Shown: piece by piece, positions 43,298-54,600 of the stretch
How positions within the stretch are numbered: the stretch's first letter is position 1
Layout of the letters: each line of letters opens with the position of its first letter
From: Symbiodinium natans
Lineage: Eukaryota > Sar > Dinophyceae > Suessiales > Symbiodiniaceae
Length of the DNA stretch: 64,000 bases
Direction of reading: 5' to 3'
Assembly: GCA_905221605.1 (NCBI GenBank)
Contig: CAJNDS010002401.1
Span: 676,542 to 740,541, forward strand
The notes under the pieces: model-generated
Seen by the model: the letters and a program-made list of their open reading frames with translations, nothing else
Database searches by the model: none
Told to the model about the DNA's origin: nothing
Made by a program: the position numbers and the translations under genes

Positions 43298-46200
43298 CGC
43301 AACAGCGGGGGCCCTGCTGGGAGGGGCTTCAACTGCCTCTGGTCCTGGCGAACCGTCCGCTTGCGGACCCCGGTTTCCCAGGGGGGTACCCATTTGAGGC
43401 CAAAAAAAGGGGTCCGAAAAGGGGAAAGGATTTGGAGGGGGGTGCCTGTTCTGACAACCTATACACCTCCGGCCCGAGGCCTCGGCGGATTACAAAACAT
43501 CCCTGAGAGGATGTTTCAGCACTTTCTGTCTCTTTTTGAGAAGTGGGCCGGGCCTAACCCCAAATGCGCCTTCCCAATATGCACCTAAAGGCTCTTCAGC
43601 CCTAAAAACCCGATAACCCCATAAACCCTATAAACCCTATACGCCCTATAAACCCTAAACTCTAATCCCTAAATCCTAAACCCCAAACCCTGAAACCCTA
43701 AACCCCAAACCCTAAACCCCAAACCCCAAACCCTAAAACCCTAAACCCTAAATTTAAACCCTCAACCCTCAAGCCCTAAACCCTCAACCCTAGGCCCCAA
43801 AACCCTGAACCCAAAGCCCTGAACCCCTCAACCCCAAAACCCTAAACCCCAAGCCTTAAACCCTAAAACCCTCAACCCCAAAGCCCTAACCCTAAGACCC
43901 CTGAAGCCCCTAAGACCCCTGAAGCCCCAAACCCCTAACCCTAAGCCCCAAAAAACCCCTAAGTCTAAACCCGAAAAACCCTCAACCCTAAACCCCCTAA
44001 GCCCTAGAAACCCCACACTCCTAAACCCTAGAAACCCTCAACCCCCTAAACCCTCAACCCCCTAAACCTCCTAAACCCTAGAAACCCCACACTCCTAAAC
44101 CCTAGAAACCCTCAACCCCCTAAACCCTAGAAACCCTAAACTCCTAAACTCTAGAAACCCGCAACTAATAAACGCTAGAAATCCTCAACCCCTAAACACC
44201 TAGAAACCCCCCTAAACCCTAGAAACCCCACACTCCTAAACCCTAGAAACCCTAAACCCTAAACCCTAAACCCTAAACCCTAAACCCTAAACCCCTAAAG
44301 CCCTAAACCCTAAACCCTAAACCCCTAAAGCCCTAAACCCTAAACCCTAAACCCTAAACCCTAAACCCTAAACCCTAAACCCTAAACAAGCGGCAGGCCG
44401 GGAAGTGGCTCCTGGAGACCGTGGCCTCCGACCTGCTCTCGAGCGGCCGCCCGGCGCGCGCAGTCTTGGGAGATGACTTGGGGGGGTTTAGGGTTTAGGG
44501 TTTAGGGTTTCGGGTTTAGGGTTTAGGGTTTCGGGTTTGGGGTTTCGGGTTTAGGGTTTGGAGTTTAGGGTTTCTTGGGGGGTTTAGGGGAGGCTTTAGG
44601 GGAGTTTTCGGATCTCGGGGTTGGCTCGTGACATCGGCTGGTCAGCAATCGTCGCCTTCTTCGGGGTACTGGCTGCCCTTCTACTGTAAGGGGGTTTCCC
44701 GAAAATAGGGGCACCGAGGTCCCTATTCTATTCCATGTGGGGTTTAAACGGAGTGCCCTTGTTTTGGGTTTAGAGTTTCGTGCTTGGGGGGCAGGGGTTC
44801 GTTTTCGCTGTGCTTGCCGGCCACCTGCTCGAACCCGAAACCCCTGAGCCCTGAACGCCCCCATGCTGTGTCGCAGGGAGCCCTAAACCCCAAGCTTCAA
44901 ACCTTTAAACCCTGAGCCCCAAACTGCCCTAAGCTGAAGCTTCAGACCAGGCTACGGCACCGAGATCGCGCGCCAGCCGACGCCCTTTGCCTGCAAGGGG
45001 CAAGAGCGGTTTGGGGTTCGAAGGGCTTTGGGGGCCTCAGCCTTGGGAGTTTAGGGCTCCCCGGGGGTTTGTAGGGTTCAGGGGTCTTAGGGTCAAGGGA
45101 CTGGGCTGCTGGTAAGGATCTGAAATTAAGCTACCACAGTATGGGCACAGTTGAGTTTTCGGCATATACATATCCTATATTGTGGTGACCCTAACCAGGC
45201 CATACAGGGTTTTGGGCTTGAGCGTTTTCTTGAACACCCCGTAAGCACGAGGATGGATGACCTCTCAAACCCCAAACCCTGGGCCCTTAAGCCCTAAACC
45301 CCTCAAACTCCTAAACTCCCCAAACCCCCAAAAACCCTGAAGGACCTCACCGCTGCTCGCTCAGGTTTAATCCGACGCCAGCCCTTGGCGACACCATCTG
45401 GAACCTGAAGTGCAGGTAGGTGCTTGGGTGTTGGTAGGTTTTGGAGATCCCAGGATTGCTTCTAGTCCTTTTGTGAGGGCTTAGGGTCCCTTTTCACCCT
45501 TGGCCTTTAAGCATACAACAAGGGCACCCCTTGCTTCCTTGGGCTGTCGGGTCTTGGGATGCCTCACATGGCTCCACCAGGGCTTAGGCACAGTTCGCCC
45601 TCTCCTTGCACCTGCGAACAGAGCCCGAGGGATACCATCTGATAGCACTGTTCACCCAAAACCCCAAATCCCAAACCCCAAACCCTAATCCCTAAACGCC
45701 CTTGACCCTCAACCCTCAACCCTGAGCCCCTCTACCCGCTCAACCCTAAGCCGCGTTGATGTCTTTGATGGGCAGCGGTTCAGTGTGTGGGGGGTTCTCC
45801 GGCTTCCTCAACATTATGCGTATCCTTGAAGCGAAAAGTGTTGCGCGTGTGCACCATCAAGTTGGCTGTTCAAGTGGTTGTTGAGTTCGACACCGGCGCC
45901 TATGCACAGGCACCCCAACGGCATTGGCGGCGAGTACATCCAGCCCCTCGGAATTGGGGCGTTTGCGGTTAGGGGGTTGCAGGGGATTACCAGCAGTTTG
46001 TGCAGGAAGAAGCAGTCGAAGGGCTGACACCACACATTTCAAAGCTGACCCCTAAATCCTACACTCTGAGACCCCGAACCCGAAACCCCAAAGCCCAATT
46101 AAGCCCCGACCTTACTGTGAGCCCTATGTAAGCCTGAACCGAGGTACCGGACCAAGATCGTTGAGCTGGTTCCTTGCACTTGCGACTCGCTGATCGACGC

Positions 46201-46584
46201 CTGGCAAGCTGGGATCAAGGTTTTGGTTCGGAGGTTTAGTCCCCCTAATACTGTATAAGCCTATAACACAACTTTAATATTGGGGGGTAGGGAGGGATGT
46301 GAATATTGGGGGAGGGGTTTACAGGGGTTTAGTTACGGGTTTTGAGGGTTTAGGCGATTGGGTCTCAGGATTGACTGGGCCCGAGCCCAAGAGCACTGAT
46401 TGAACCCCAATATGCAGGCGTGAGCACCAAACAGCTATGCCCCGAACAGGACCACTCCAAGGGCCCAAAGCCACGACAGTTCTGCACTTCGCATCCGCGC
46501 GGGACTGTGTGCAATTTTGGAGTCCCTGCCGCAGTTTTTCTCGACACGGAGGGATGCAAGCCTCAGCAAGTGTACGGGACCTAG
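37708..46584 (+). CDS. Long mosaic gene with sushi-like exons
   Basis: Phase-consistent groups: 37708-37766 (DNPGTCTLGCFTDSQPHEG), 38214-38280, 38562-38659 (ELFSMNQLQTMQSELAAATV) and 39476 onward (SPAAVIRGFLLDASRVAQ); 39905-39953; about 40207-40235; about 40839 (REGCATRC); 41797 onward (DGDFYKHPTCASGQAQWS); 42631-42709 and 42881-42941 (SSVRWLMPRIDESLRIRYDG, then RIRVSMVIPQRPSRW); 44391-44480 (WLLETVASDLLSSGRPARAV); 44951-45008, 45365-45415, 45910-45967 and 46157-46219 (YGTEIARQPTPFACKGQE, NPTPALGDTIWNLKC); terminal 46418-46584 (VSTKQLCPEQDHSKGPK, TAG). The 44951-45415 exons look like sushi modules. Unity of the locus is inference; two genes are possible. ATG 38215 could be a start instead of an internal Met. 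Confidence 0.5.
38684..38781. mobile_element. Diverged MITE-like element in intron
   Basis: CAGTTCTC and GAGAAATG ends with facing CGTCCTTTTTGGGG and CCCCGAAAGGGAC arms. Imperfect pairing, similar in plan to 1844-1937. It begins 25 bases after the GT donor at 38660. Confidence 0.45.
39958..39982. repeat. G run just after a GC donor
   Basis: About 24 G, beginning five bases after the exon end at 39953. Confidence 0.9.
40243..40361. mobile_element. MITE-like element with 18-base perfect inner repeat
   Basis: GACTCCTACCCCTAAGG at the left edge; ACCCCTAAGGTTGTACCC pairs exactly with GGGTACAACCTTAGGGGT at the right, and the outer GACTC/GAGTC also pair. About 119 bases, non-coding. Confidence 0.75.
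40895..41120. repeat. CCCTAAA-type array
   Basis: Heptamers with CCCCAAA and CCCTGAA variants, within the long mosaic gene. Confidence 0.95.
42480..42614. repeat. CCCTAAA / CCCTAAAA array
   Basis: Forms the distal part of the left arm of the inverted repeat around exon 42631-42709. Confidence 0.95.
42598..42774. other. Inverted repeat enclosing one exon
   Basis: The left arm (CCCTAAA copies followed by TAAGCAATATTCTCA) is the 3' end of one intron. The right arm TGAGAATATTGCTTA followed by GGGTTTAGGGTTT lies in the next intron, 33 bases after its GC donor. The arms are exact complements over at least 28 bases; the enclosed exon is 42631-42709. Confidence 0.85.
43213..43297. repeat. 85-base G run
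   Basis: An uninterrupted run of 85 G, preceded by AACTGCAGTGGT. It produces a poly-Gly frame that is an artefact. Its length may be an assembly approximation. Confidence 0.9.
43620..44390. repeat. Heterogeneous CCCTAAA-derived tract
   Basis: About 770 bases passing through CCCTATAA, CCCCAAA, CCCTCAA, CCCTAGAAA and finally perfect CCCTAAA units, ending at the acceptor before exon 44391. Confidence 0.9.
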
Positions 46585-46938
46585 GCGAGGGCGCGACTCG
46601 GTGCTTGCCCCACGCGCACGCTGGCCGCTAAGTCAATCAACCAATTTCCTTTCAACGTCAGAACCCATCGTGCAAATGCTGTTGGGCAAAACCCGACAAC
46701 CCCGGAAATCCCTACGCCCGAAATGCTCAGAAAGCCCGACATCCCAGCTTTTGTGTTCTCGAGGCCCATTTCAAGCTTCCAACTGGCCAGATCCCCCTCA
46801 ACCCTCAGCCGCTTCGTAGGGTTTGTGGGGTGTGTAGCCCTAAACCCTAAACCCTAAACCCTGAACCCTAAACCCTAGACCCTAAACCCAGGGTTGGTAG
46901 GTTTCAGGGTTTCGAGGGGTTTAGGCCCTTCATACCAG

Positions 46939-49900
46939 GACTGCAACGGCCGTGGGGAGGCCGTCGGCACCAAGGAGAGAACTAGGGCCTCGAGTGGAGG
47001 GCTCAGGGCTTAGAATCCAGGTGTTGAGACATGTCGAGCTTCCATTCCGGCCGATCTTCAGCCCTCGCAACCCGCAAAACCGCCAGGGCACCGAACCAGG
47101 GCTAGGGTTTAGGGTTGAGCGTGCCAGTGTGGAGAAAGGGCTTACGGTTTTAAGGGCTAGACAATGCTCCGAAACCCCTTCAACCCCCAAATTCTCAAGA
47201 CAATCTAAGCAGTGCTAGGCAGCCTTACTTAAGCCCTACAAACCCCAAACAGCCTCAACCCCCCCCCCCCCTCCCCGACCCCGAGCGAAGATGCAGCTTG
47301 CAGGACACCGGGCCGAATTGCCAGCCCCGTGTCCGAACGGTTTCAGGGGATTTGTTTTGTTTTTTGAGGTTTTCTTGGTTTGTTTATAGGGCTTATTAGG
47401 GTTTATAAGGGTTTTCAGGTTATATTTTTGCGAGGTTGGGCGTTTTCTGCTTTTTGGTTTTTAGGGGGGGGCTTTTCAGGGATTATTATCATTTAGGCTC
47501 TTTTCGGGTCATTTTCGAGTGTTGGGTGTCTTTGTTTTCTTTTTGGTGTTCTGGTATCTCGCATTTGGGTTTTGGGGGGCGTTCTTGGGGTTTTCTTGGG
47601 GCGGCTGGGGTTTGGCCAGTGCGTCTCAAGCCTCCGAGGGCAGGGGGTGGGAGGGGTTGCCTAAACCCTTAGCCCGAAACCCTTAACCCGAAACGCTAAA
47701 CCCAAAACCCAAAAACCCTAAGCCCTAAACACTAAACCCCTACACCCTCAGAGGTGGGTGGGGAGAGCCACTGCAAGGTTCGTTGGGGGGCGGTTGCGGC
47801 CTTTTGTGGACTCCACGGGTGTGTTTTTGTTGGGGTGTTCCGGGTTCTACGGGTGTTTAGGGGTGTTTGGGGGTGTTTAAGGGCTGTTTAGGGGTGTTTA
47901 GGGGTGTTTAGGGGCTGTTTAGGGGCTGTTTAGGGGTGTTTAGGGGTTGTTTAGGGCATTTTGGAGTTTTAGAGCTTTTCTTCCCGGGTGAGACGCAACC
48001 CAGGTGCATCTGCGACCCCGATCGCGCTGGGGAAGGCTGCGAGATTCCCCTCTGCCAGGCGGGGAGAGCGAAGCGAGCGAAGCTATGTAAGGGCCCTAGT
48101 GCCCCAACTACCACCTTGAACCCTCAACCCAAAGCTCCCTATTCAGAACCAGCTTGAACCCTCAACCCTAAGCTCCCTATTCAGAACCAGCTTGAACCCT
48201 CAACCCTAAGCTCCCTATTGAGAGCCAGTAAGAAAGCCCTCGACACCCCGAGCTGTAAGAGTCGAAGGAAGCAAAGACCTGCAAGGTCGGTTTAGGGTGT
48301 TAAGCTTTACGGCTCTTTTCATTCCCCCCATTACATGCTACACCGTAAGCCCTACACCCTGAAGCCGAATGCCCAAACGATCAAGGTCCCGGGCATACTT
48401 AACGGACGCCAGCCAGCCTGTGCCGCGGTCCGAAGTGTTTGGCCAGTGGCGTTCGGTGGTTGGGGTCTTTTTTGTTTGGTGTCCGTAGATGTTTTTTTCT
48501 TGTTTTTTGTGTTGGGGGGGGGCTCGGGTTGCAGGCTGTTGTGTAAACTCTAACCTTTAAAACACCCCTGAACCTCATAGAAGCACGGAAGACTAAACCA
48601 CATGTCGTATATGGAGCCCTCAAAGATTAGACATTTGCATACCTAGATATATAGTTTTTCCCCTCCACAAGACCATGGACGGATGGTACTTCCAGTATCC
48701 AAGCCGTCTGGATACAGGCTGGCAAACCTCCACTCCTAAACAATTGCAACAGTTGTCTAATGTAACTACCACCCCAGAACACTCTACACCCTGTAGGTTA
48801 CAGTCCGGAATACATAGGGCCCGCTTCAGCAAGTCTAGCCACGGAGGCTACCCATGACCCTGCTTGACAGAGTGTGCCACTCTTGCCCTGACCAACCCAC
48901 AGGAACTTTCTGGGTGTTAAAACGCCTGCCCGTAAACGCAGCTTCAGCGTGCATCTGCGAACTGCGCGCGCGCGCGCGCGCGCGCGCGCGAGCCCAGGAA
49001 GTTCCTTCAGCATGCAGTAGGCAGTCGCAAGGCGGGCGTAGCAGAGAAGCCTGAAAACCAAAGGGTTTAGGGTTTAGAGGTTTAGGGGTTTAGGGGTTTA
49101 GGGGTTTAGGGTTTCAGGGGTTCAGGGGTTCAGGGGTTCAGGGGTTCAGGGGTTTGGGGGTTTAGGGGTTTAGGGTTTAGGGAGCCCCTGAACTCCCACA
49201 GTGCACTCTGCCAAGGTAAAGAGGGCGGGTGGATCTACCCGGCAGCCTGGCCTTGAGCGCGGTGTAGGGGGGGTGGCGTTCGTTGGGCTCCAGGGCTCAG
49301 GATTTGGGGTTCAGGGTTTGGGGTTTAGGGTTTAGGGTTGCGGGTTTCGGGTTTCGGGTTTAGGGTTTAGGGTTTGGGGTTTAGGGTTTAGGGTTGAGGG
49401 CTTCGGGAGTAAAAATGCAAGAAGAGTTTAGGGTTCCGGAGGGGTTTCAGGGCTCAGGATATGGGGAGCCTGGGCCGCCCTGAGCCCAGCAGCGTAAGGG
49501 TCTAGGGTCTAGGGTCTAGGGTCTGGGGTTTAGGGTTTAGGGTTTCGGGTTTAAGGTTTAGGGTTTGGGGTTTAGGGTTTCGGGTTTAGGGGGGCTCCCT
49601 TGACTCCCTTGACTTAAACTTGATTCGGATAGGTGACTCGGGCATCAGTAGGGGGGTACATGAGATTTTTTTTACCATAGTTGGCATCATGAAATGTTAC
49701 GGGCTACCACCCTGCTCACAAGCACTCTTTCCATATGAAGCCTCAAGTACCTGCCCTTCTGAGCCCGAATGCCTCTAAGGCCCAGACCCTAACCAAACCC
49801 CCACTTGGAGGTTCAGTGTACTTGGTAGCCCAGTATAAGTGTAGTTATAAACCACATATAAGCCCCCTAAGTACCCCATTAGGGTGATCCTTGGGTTATA

Positions 49901-51175
49901 CGTGCAGTCTTCATTGGGTGACTTAAGTACTATGAACCTCCAAGCAGGCCTGGCCTGTCAAGAGCCTCGAGAGTCCTCCCAGGGGGGCACCTGCACGCCC
50001 GACTGCCAAGAGGGCTACGTGCCGTCCCACGAGAAGTTCACCTGCCGCCCAGCTTGGGTTTAGGGTTTGGGGTGTAGGGTTCAGGTTTGGGGTTCAGGGC
50101 TTAGCGCTTGGGGTGGTTCAGGGCTGAGGGGTTATGAACCCTACAAGCCCTATAGACCCTACAAACCCTAAACCCCTCTGAACCCTCTACACCTTAACAA
50201 AAACCCTCCTAAACCCTCCAAACGCTATAAACCCCTAATAAACCCTTAATAAACCCTTGTAAAAAAACCCGATAGACCCCATGAAATCGAGGCGTCCCCT
50301 AATAAACCCTACAAACCCTGGTAAAAAACCCGATATATCGGGCAGACGTTCGAGAGCCGAGGCGACTCCGAGGGCGCCTTCCTGCTTCCCCTGGGCTTCA
50401 CCTGCAACGAGGTCTGGGTGGACGAGCCCCCGGCCGCTCTGCGCACTCGGGTGTGGGGAGGGGGTAGGGGGGGGGGTTAAGGTGTGGAGAGGGTTTTAGG
50501 CGTTTTGAGGGTTTAGAGGGTGTAGGGGGTGTAGGGGGTGTAGGGGGTGTAGGGTTTATGAGTCTTATAGGGTTTAGGCAGTTTGAGGGATTATAGGGTT
50601 TTACTCCTGGAGGTTTAGGGGTTTTCAGGGTTTAGGGCTCAGGGTTGTTTTATGGTTTTAGGGCTCAGGGCTCAGGGTGTGAGATCCAGGGGCCTCAGAG
50701 CTCAGGGTTGAAAAGGAGTTTAGGGCTTGGCTGCGCTTTGCGTGCTCAGTGTTTCGGGTTCAGGCTTGCAGTGTGGCTCTTGGCAGTCGGCGCATTCTTG
50801 CGTGTCTGGGAGAGGGTGCGGAAGAGTTATCAAACAGGGTCTTGGGGTTTGGGCTTGAACAGATTGGCGGAAGGGGTCTGAAGCGCCGTTCCTCGCCTGT
50901 CCAAGATCGACGAATTCGGCAACACCCCGGATTTCTACGAGTCTTCGACGACCACGCCACCGCCGGAGTGCACGGCCACTGGGCTTCAGATGAGAAAAGT
51001 TTTTCAACCCAAAACCGCGAGCCCTAAACCCTTAACCCCGGTGTTTTCTGGCAGTGTAACTATGGATGTGACTGGTTACAACCTTACTTGGGTTTATACT
51101 TTCGTAAGCCAGGAACCTTCAAGTAATTGCCTGTTAAAGGTCCATTCGGATATAGGGAGCGGAAGCTTTCTTTTT

Positions 51176-51209
<34 letters not shown>

Positions 51210-51606
51210 GGGATTTTAGGGTGAGAGCTCCCGGGAGTTGAGGGCTTCAAACCCTAGAAAAGCCCTCCGATCCTCACCCTACGATGTGTGTTGACAAGTT
51301 TCACTTGCTTCTTCCGCTCCATATAGGGGAAAGGTAGGGCACAGAGGGTCCTGGGGAGGTTGCCTTCTCCCCTCCTCAACTCTAAATTGTCTTTTCTCCC
51401 TAAGAGCGGCTGCCCTAGAGCCTAAGCATGAGGCACACGACCGAAAATGCGAACCCTAAACTTCGGATAGTCCCGCCACCCTATAGCAGTACCCACAAGT
51501 GGCAGTTTTTGGTCGGAAGATAACATATGCACATACTCTTATACATAAACAAATCAATAGATGTAGAACTTGCGCAAACTCATAAATGAAGAGAGATAGA
51601 TATGCC

Positions 51607-51657
<51 letters not shown>

Positions 51658-54600
51658 GCAACTGTGTCTTGCAACTGTGTCTTGCAACTGTGTCTTGCAC
51701 TCGGAGCGACTCAAGGATTTCGACTGCGTCTTCCATGGCCAGGCCTGTGCCCAGCAGTTGCTTTGTTCCTGCGGCCTCTGAAAGCAGGGTTTAGAGTTTA
51801 GGTTTCAGGGTTTAGGGTTTAGGGCTAGGGGGTTTAGGGTTTAGGGTTTAGGGGGTTTAGGGTTTAGGGTTTAGTGTTAGGGGGGTTTAGGGGGTTTAGG
51901 GCTTAGGGGGTTGAGGGCTTCAAGCAGGAGCCGAAATAATCACCAATAGCACATACCAGAAGTAGAATTCCCACTCCATTCAAGTAGGCTCCTGCCCTAA
52001 TCCTTAGAACCCTAAACCCTTGGGTTTCTGAAGCCTTTACCTTGCTGGGGTGCCATATGAGGGCACCGTAAAGGGTACCCCTCAGGCGGGCCTCCTGAAA
52101 CGAGGTTTCCGCGGGCCCCGTGGGTGCTGAACCCTCGACCCGAGATCCTGGATCCTAAGCGCCTAAGCTCCTAAACCTTATAATCTCCGGAGCCTAGTCT
52201 CCGAAACTCCCCAGCTCCCAAGCCCTCTAACCTCTGAATCCTGAAACTCCTCAACTCCTGAGCTCCTGAACCCTGTAATCTCTGAATCCTAGACTCCTAA
52301 GCTTCTAAATTTGAACCCTTGCTGCCCCACATGCCTCCACCCTGGTGCCCGAAAAAGACCTGAAACCCCCTTGGAAATCCCAAAGAGCCCCGGAACTCCC
52401 CACAAATTCCCAAGACAGTCCCAAAAGCCCCTTAGCCCACCCCCCACCCCACCCCCAAAAAGCAAAACAACAAAGCAAAACAAAAACACAAAATAATAAC
52501 ACAAAGCAACAGCAAGAAGAAAAGCAGAACTCAACCCCCTGAACCCCAAGCTGCCATCCAAGTCTGCCAGGCAAACAGCAACAGGGTAAACCCTTCTGTA
52601 GACCCGAAACCCCAAATCCTAAGAAACCCAAAGCCCCAAACCCTAAGAAACCCTAAGAAACCCTAAGAAAACCCTGGGAAACGCTAAAACCCTAAAAAAA
52701 CCCTAAACCGTAAACCCTAAACCCTAAACCCTAAACCCTAAGCCCTAAACCCTAAACCCTCTTGCCAGGCAACGAAGGCCCGTCGAGAGGATGGCAGCTG
52801 CGAGTGCATCTGTGCCGCTGGTCCTGTAGGGTTTAGGGCTCGAGGCTTGGGGTTTAGGGTTTTAGGGTTTGGGGGTTTAGGGTTTTAGGGTTTTAGGGTT
52901 TTAGGGTTTTAGGGTTTTAGGGTTTTGGGGTTTTAGGGTTTTAGGGTTTTAGGGTTTTAGGGTTTTAGGGTTTTAGGGTTTTAGGGTTTTAGGGTTTTAG
53001 GGTTTTAGGTCTCGAGGTTTTAGGGTTTAGGGTTTTTGGGTTTAGGGTTCAGGGTTTGGGGTTCAAGGTTTAGGTGTTTGGGGCCCTGGTTCGTGCCGTA
53101 AACCATGGGGAAGAGACTAATTATTCGACAGAGGGAGTCCTCCAAAAGGGCTCGTGATTTAGAAGAAGACCACCCTTCTAGGACTGAGGTTTTAGGGTTT
53201 AGGGTTGTGGGGAGGGGGGGGGCGGCTGGAGCGGGGCCTGCTCCTCAGGCAGGTAGAAGACCTGCAGAATCAGGTGTCCGTTGTCACCAGCGAGCTTTCA
53301 TCGCTCCGCCGAGCACGGCACCTCGAAACGTCAGTCGAAGTCAGACGCACATCATGCCTGCATTGGGCGCGCGGCCGGCTTGGCGAGTCTCGCGCTAGGC
53401 AGAAGTTGGACTGAAGGCAGCCGTTGCATGCCCGAATGAGATGGTGCATGAAGTGAATGCATGTGTAGAATGCAGTGCTCCACGCGCTTGAAGGCTCAGG
53501 GGCAGTTAAAGTAGGGTTATAAGTCCCCATACCCGTCCCCAGAAGGATTGTGCCAGCGATACTTCCCCGACTGACCCAGCTATACTTACCCATGAACCTC
53601 CAAGTAAGACGCCGTTGCATGTTTTTACGTGTTTCAAGAATAGTGGAGCGCACCTGTAAACCCTAAACCCTGAACCCTAAACCCTAAACCCTGAACCCTG
53701 AACCTTCAACCCTCGAGCCTGAACCCTGAACCCTAAACCCTAAACCCTAAACCCTAAACCTTCAACCCTCAAGCCTAAACCCTGAACCCTAAACCCGAAA
53801 CCCGCAAAAATCAGAAGCCCGGAAGCCCCCACGGGCCTAGCACCCTTGTGCTCAGGACGAAGGCTACACCGGCCCCCAGTGTCGGTCCATTGTGGGCCTC
53901 TTGGCTGAGGAGTTGAAGGCAAGCCCCCAAACCCAAAGCCCTCAGGGTTTAGGGTTTAGGGTTTAGGGTTTAGGGTTTAGGGTTTAGGGTTTAGGGTTTA
54001 GGGTTTAGGGTTTAGGGTTTAGGGTTTAGGGTTTAGGGTTTAGGAACCCCCCCAAACTGAGTCCCCCTACGCGCATAAGAAGCCCCCCAAGCAGGGGCCC
54101 CACCCCATGGGAGCCTCGAGGCGACTGCCTGGCGCCCCTCCACAAGACCATCCCAAACTCGGCACTCTCCACGTGCGAGGCGGTTGCCTGCGAGCTCTTT
54201 AGGGGCTTCTGGGGGGGAGCTGAGGGCCCCTACACCCCCAGCCCTAAGGCGGATTTGGGGTTTGGGAGTGAGGGTTTTGGGTTCAGGGGCTGAGGGTTTA
54301 GGTGGGGGCGGGGTGGCGGTGGGGTGTTCGGAGTTCAGCTTGGACTTAAGGCTTTCAGCCCGAGTCCTTCCGCGAGCGTTTCCATGCGTAGTTATAGCTG
54401 GGTTAGAAACATGGTGCAGTAGCTAGAGTTGCAGTTCCTTACATGCTTTGCCGGGGCACTTACAACCCTACTTTATAGCAACCCATGAGCCCTCAAGTAG
54501 GAGCTGTCGACATCGCCCAAATATTGACGAAGCCTTCAGTGTGGAGGGGGTCTGGAGGGGTTCGAAGCTCCCTCGTGGGAGGGGTTTCGGGTTTAATTAG

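Noticed and set aside
43045-43506. 153-codon frame with poly-Gly
   Set aside because: The G run keeps all frames open. Only the 3' portion after 43380 might be coding, and it could not be linked.
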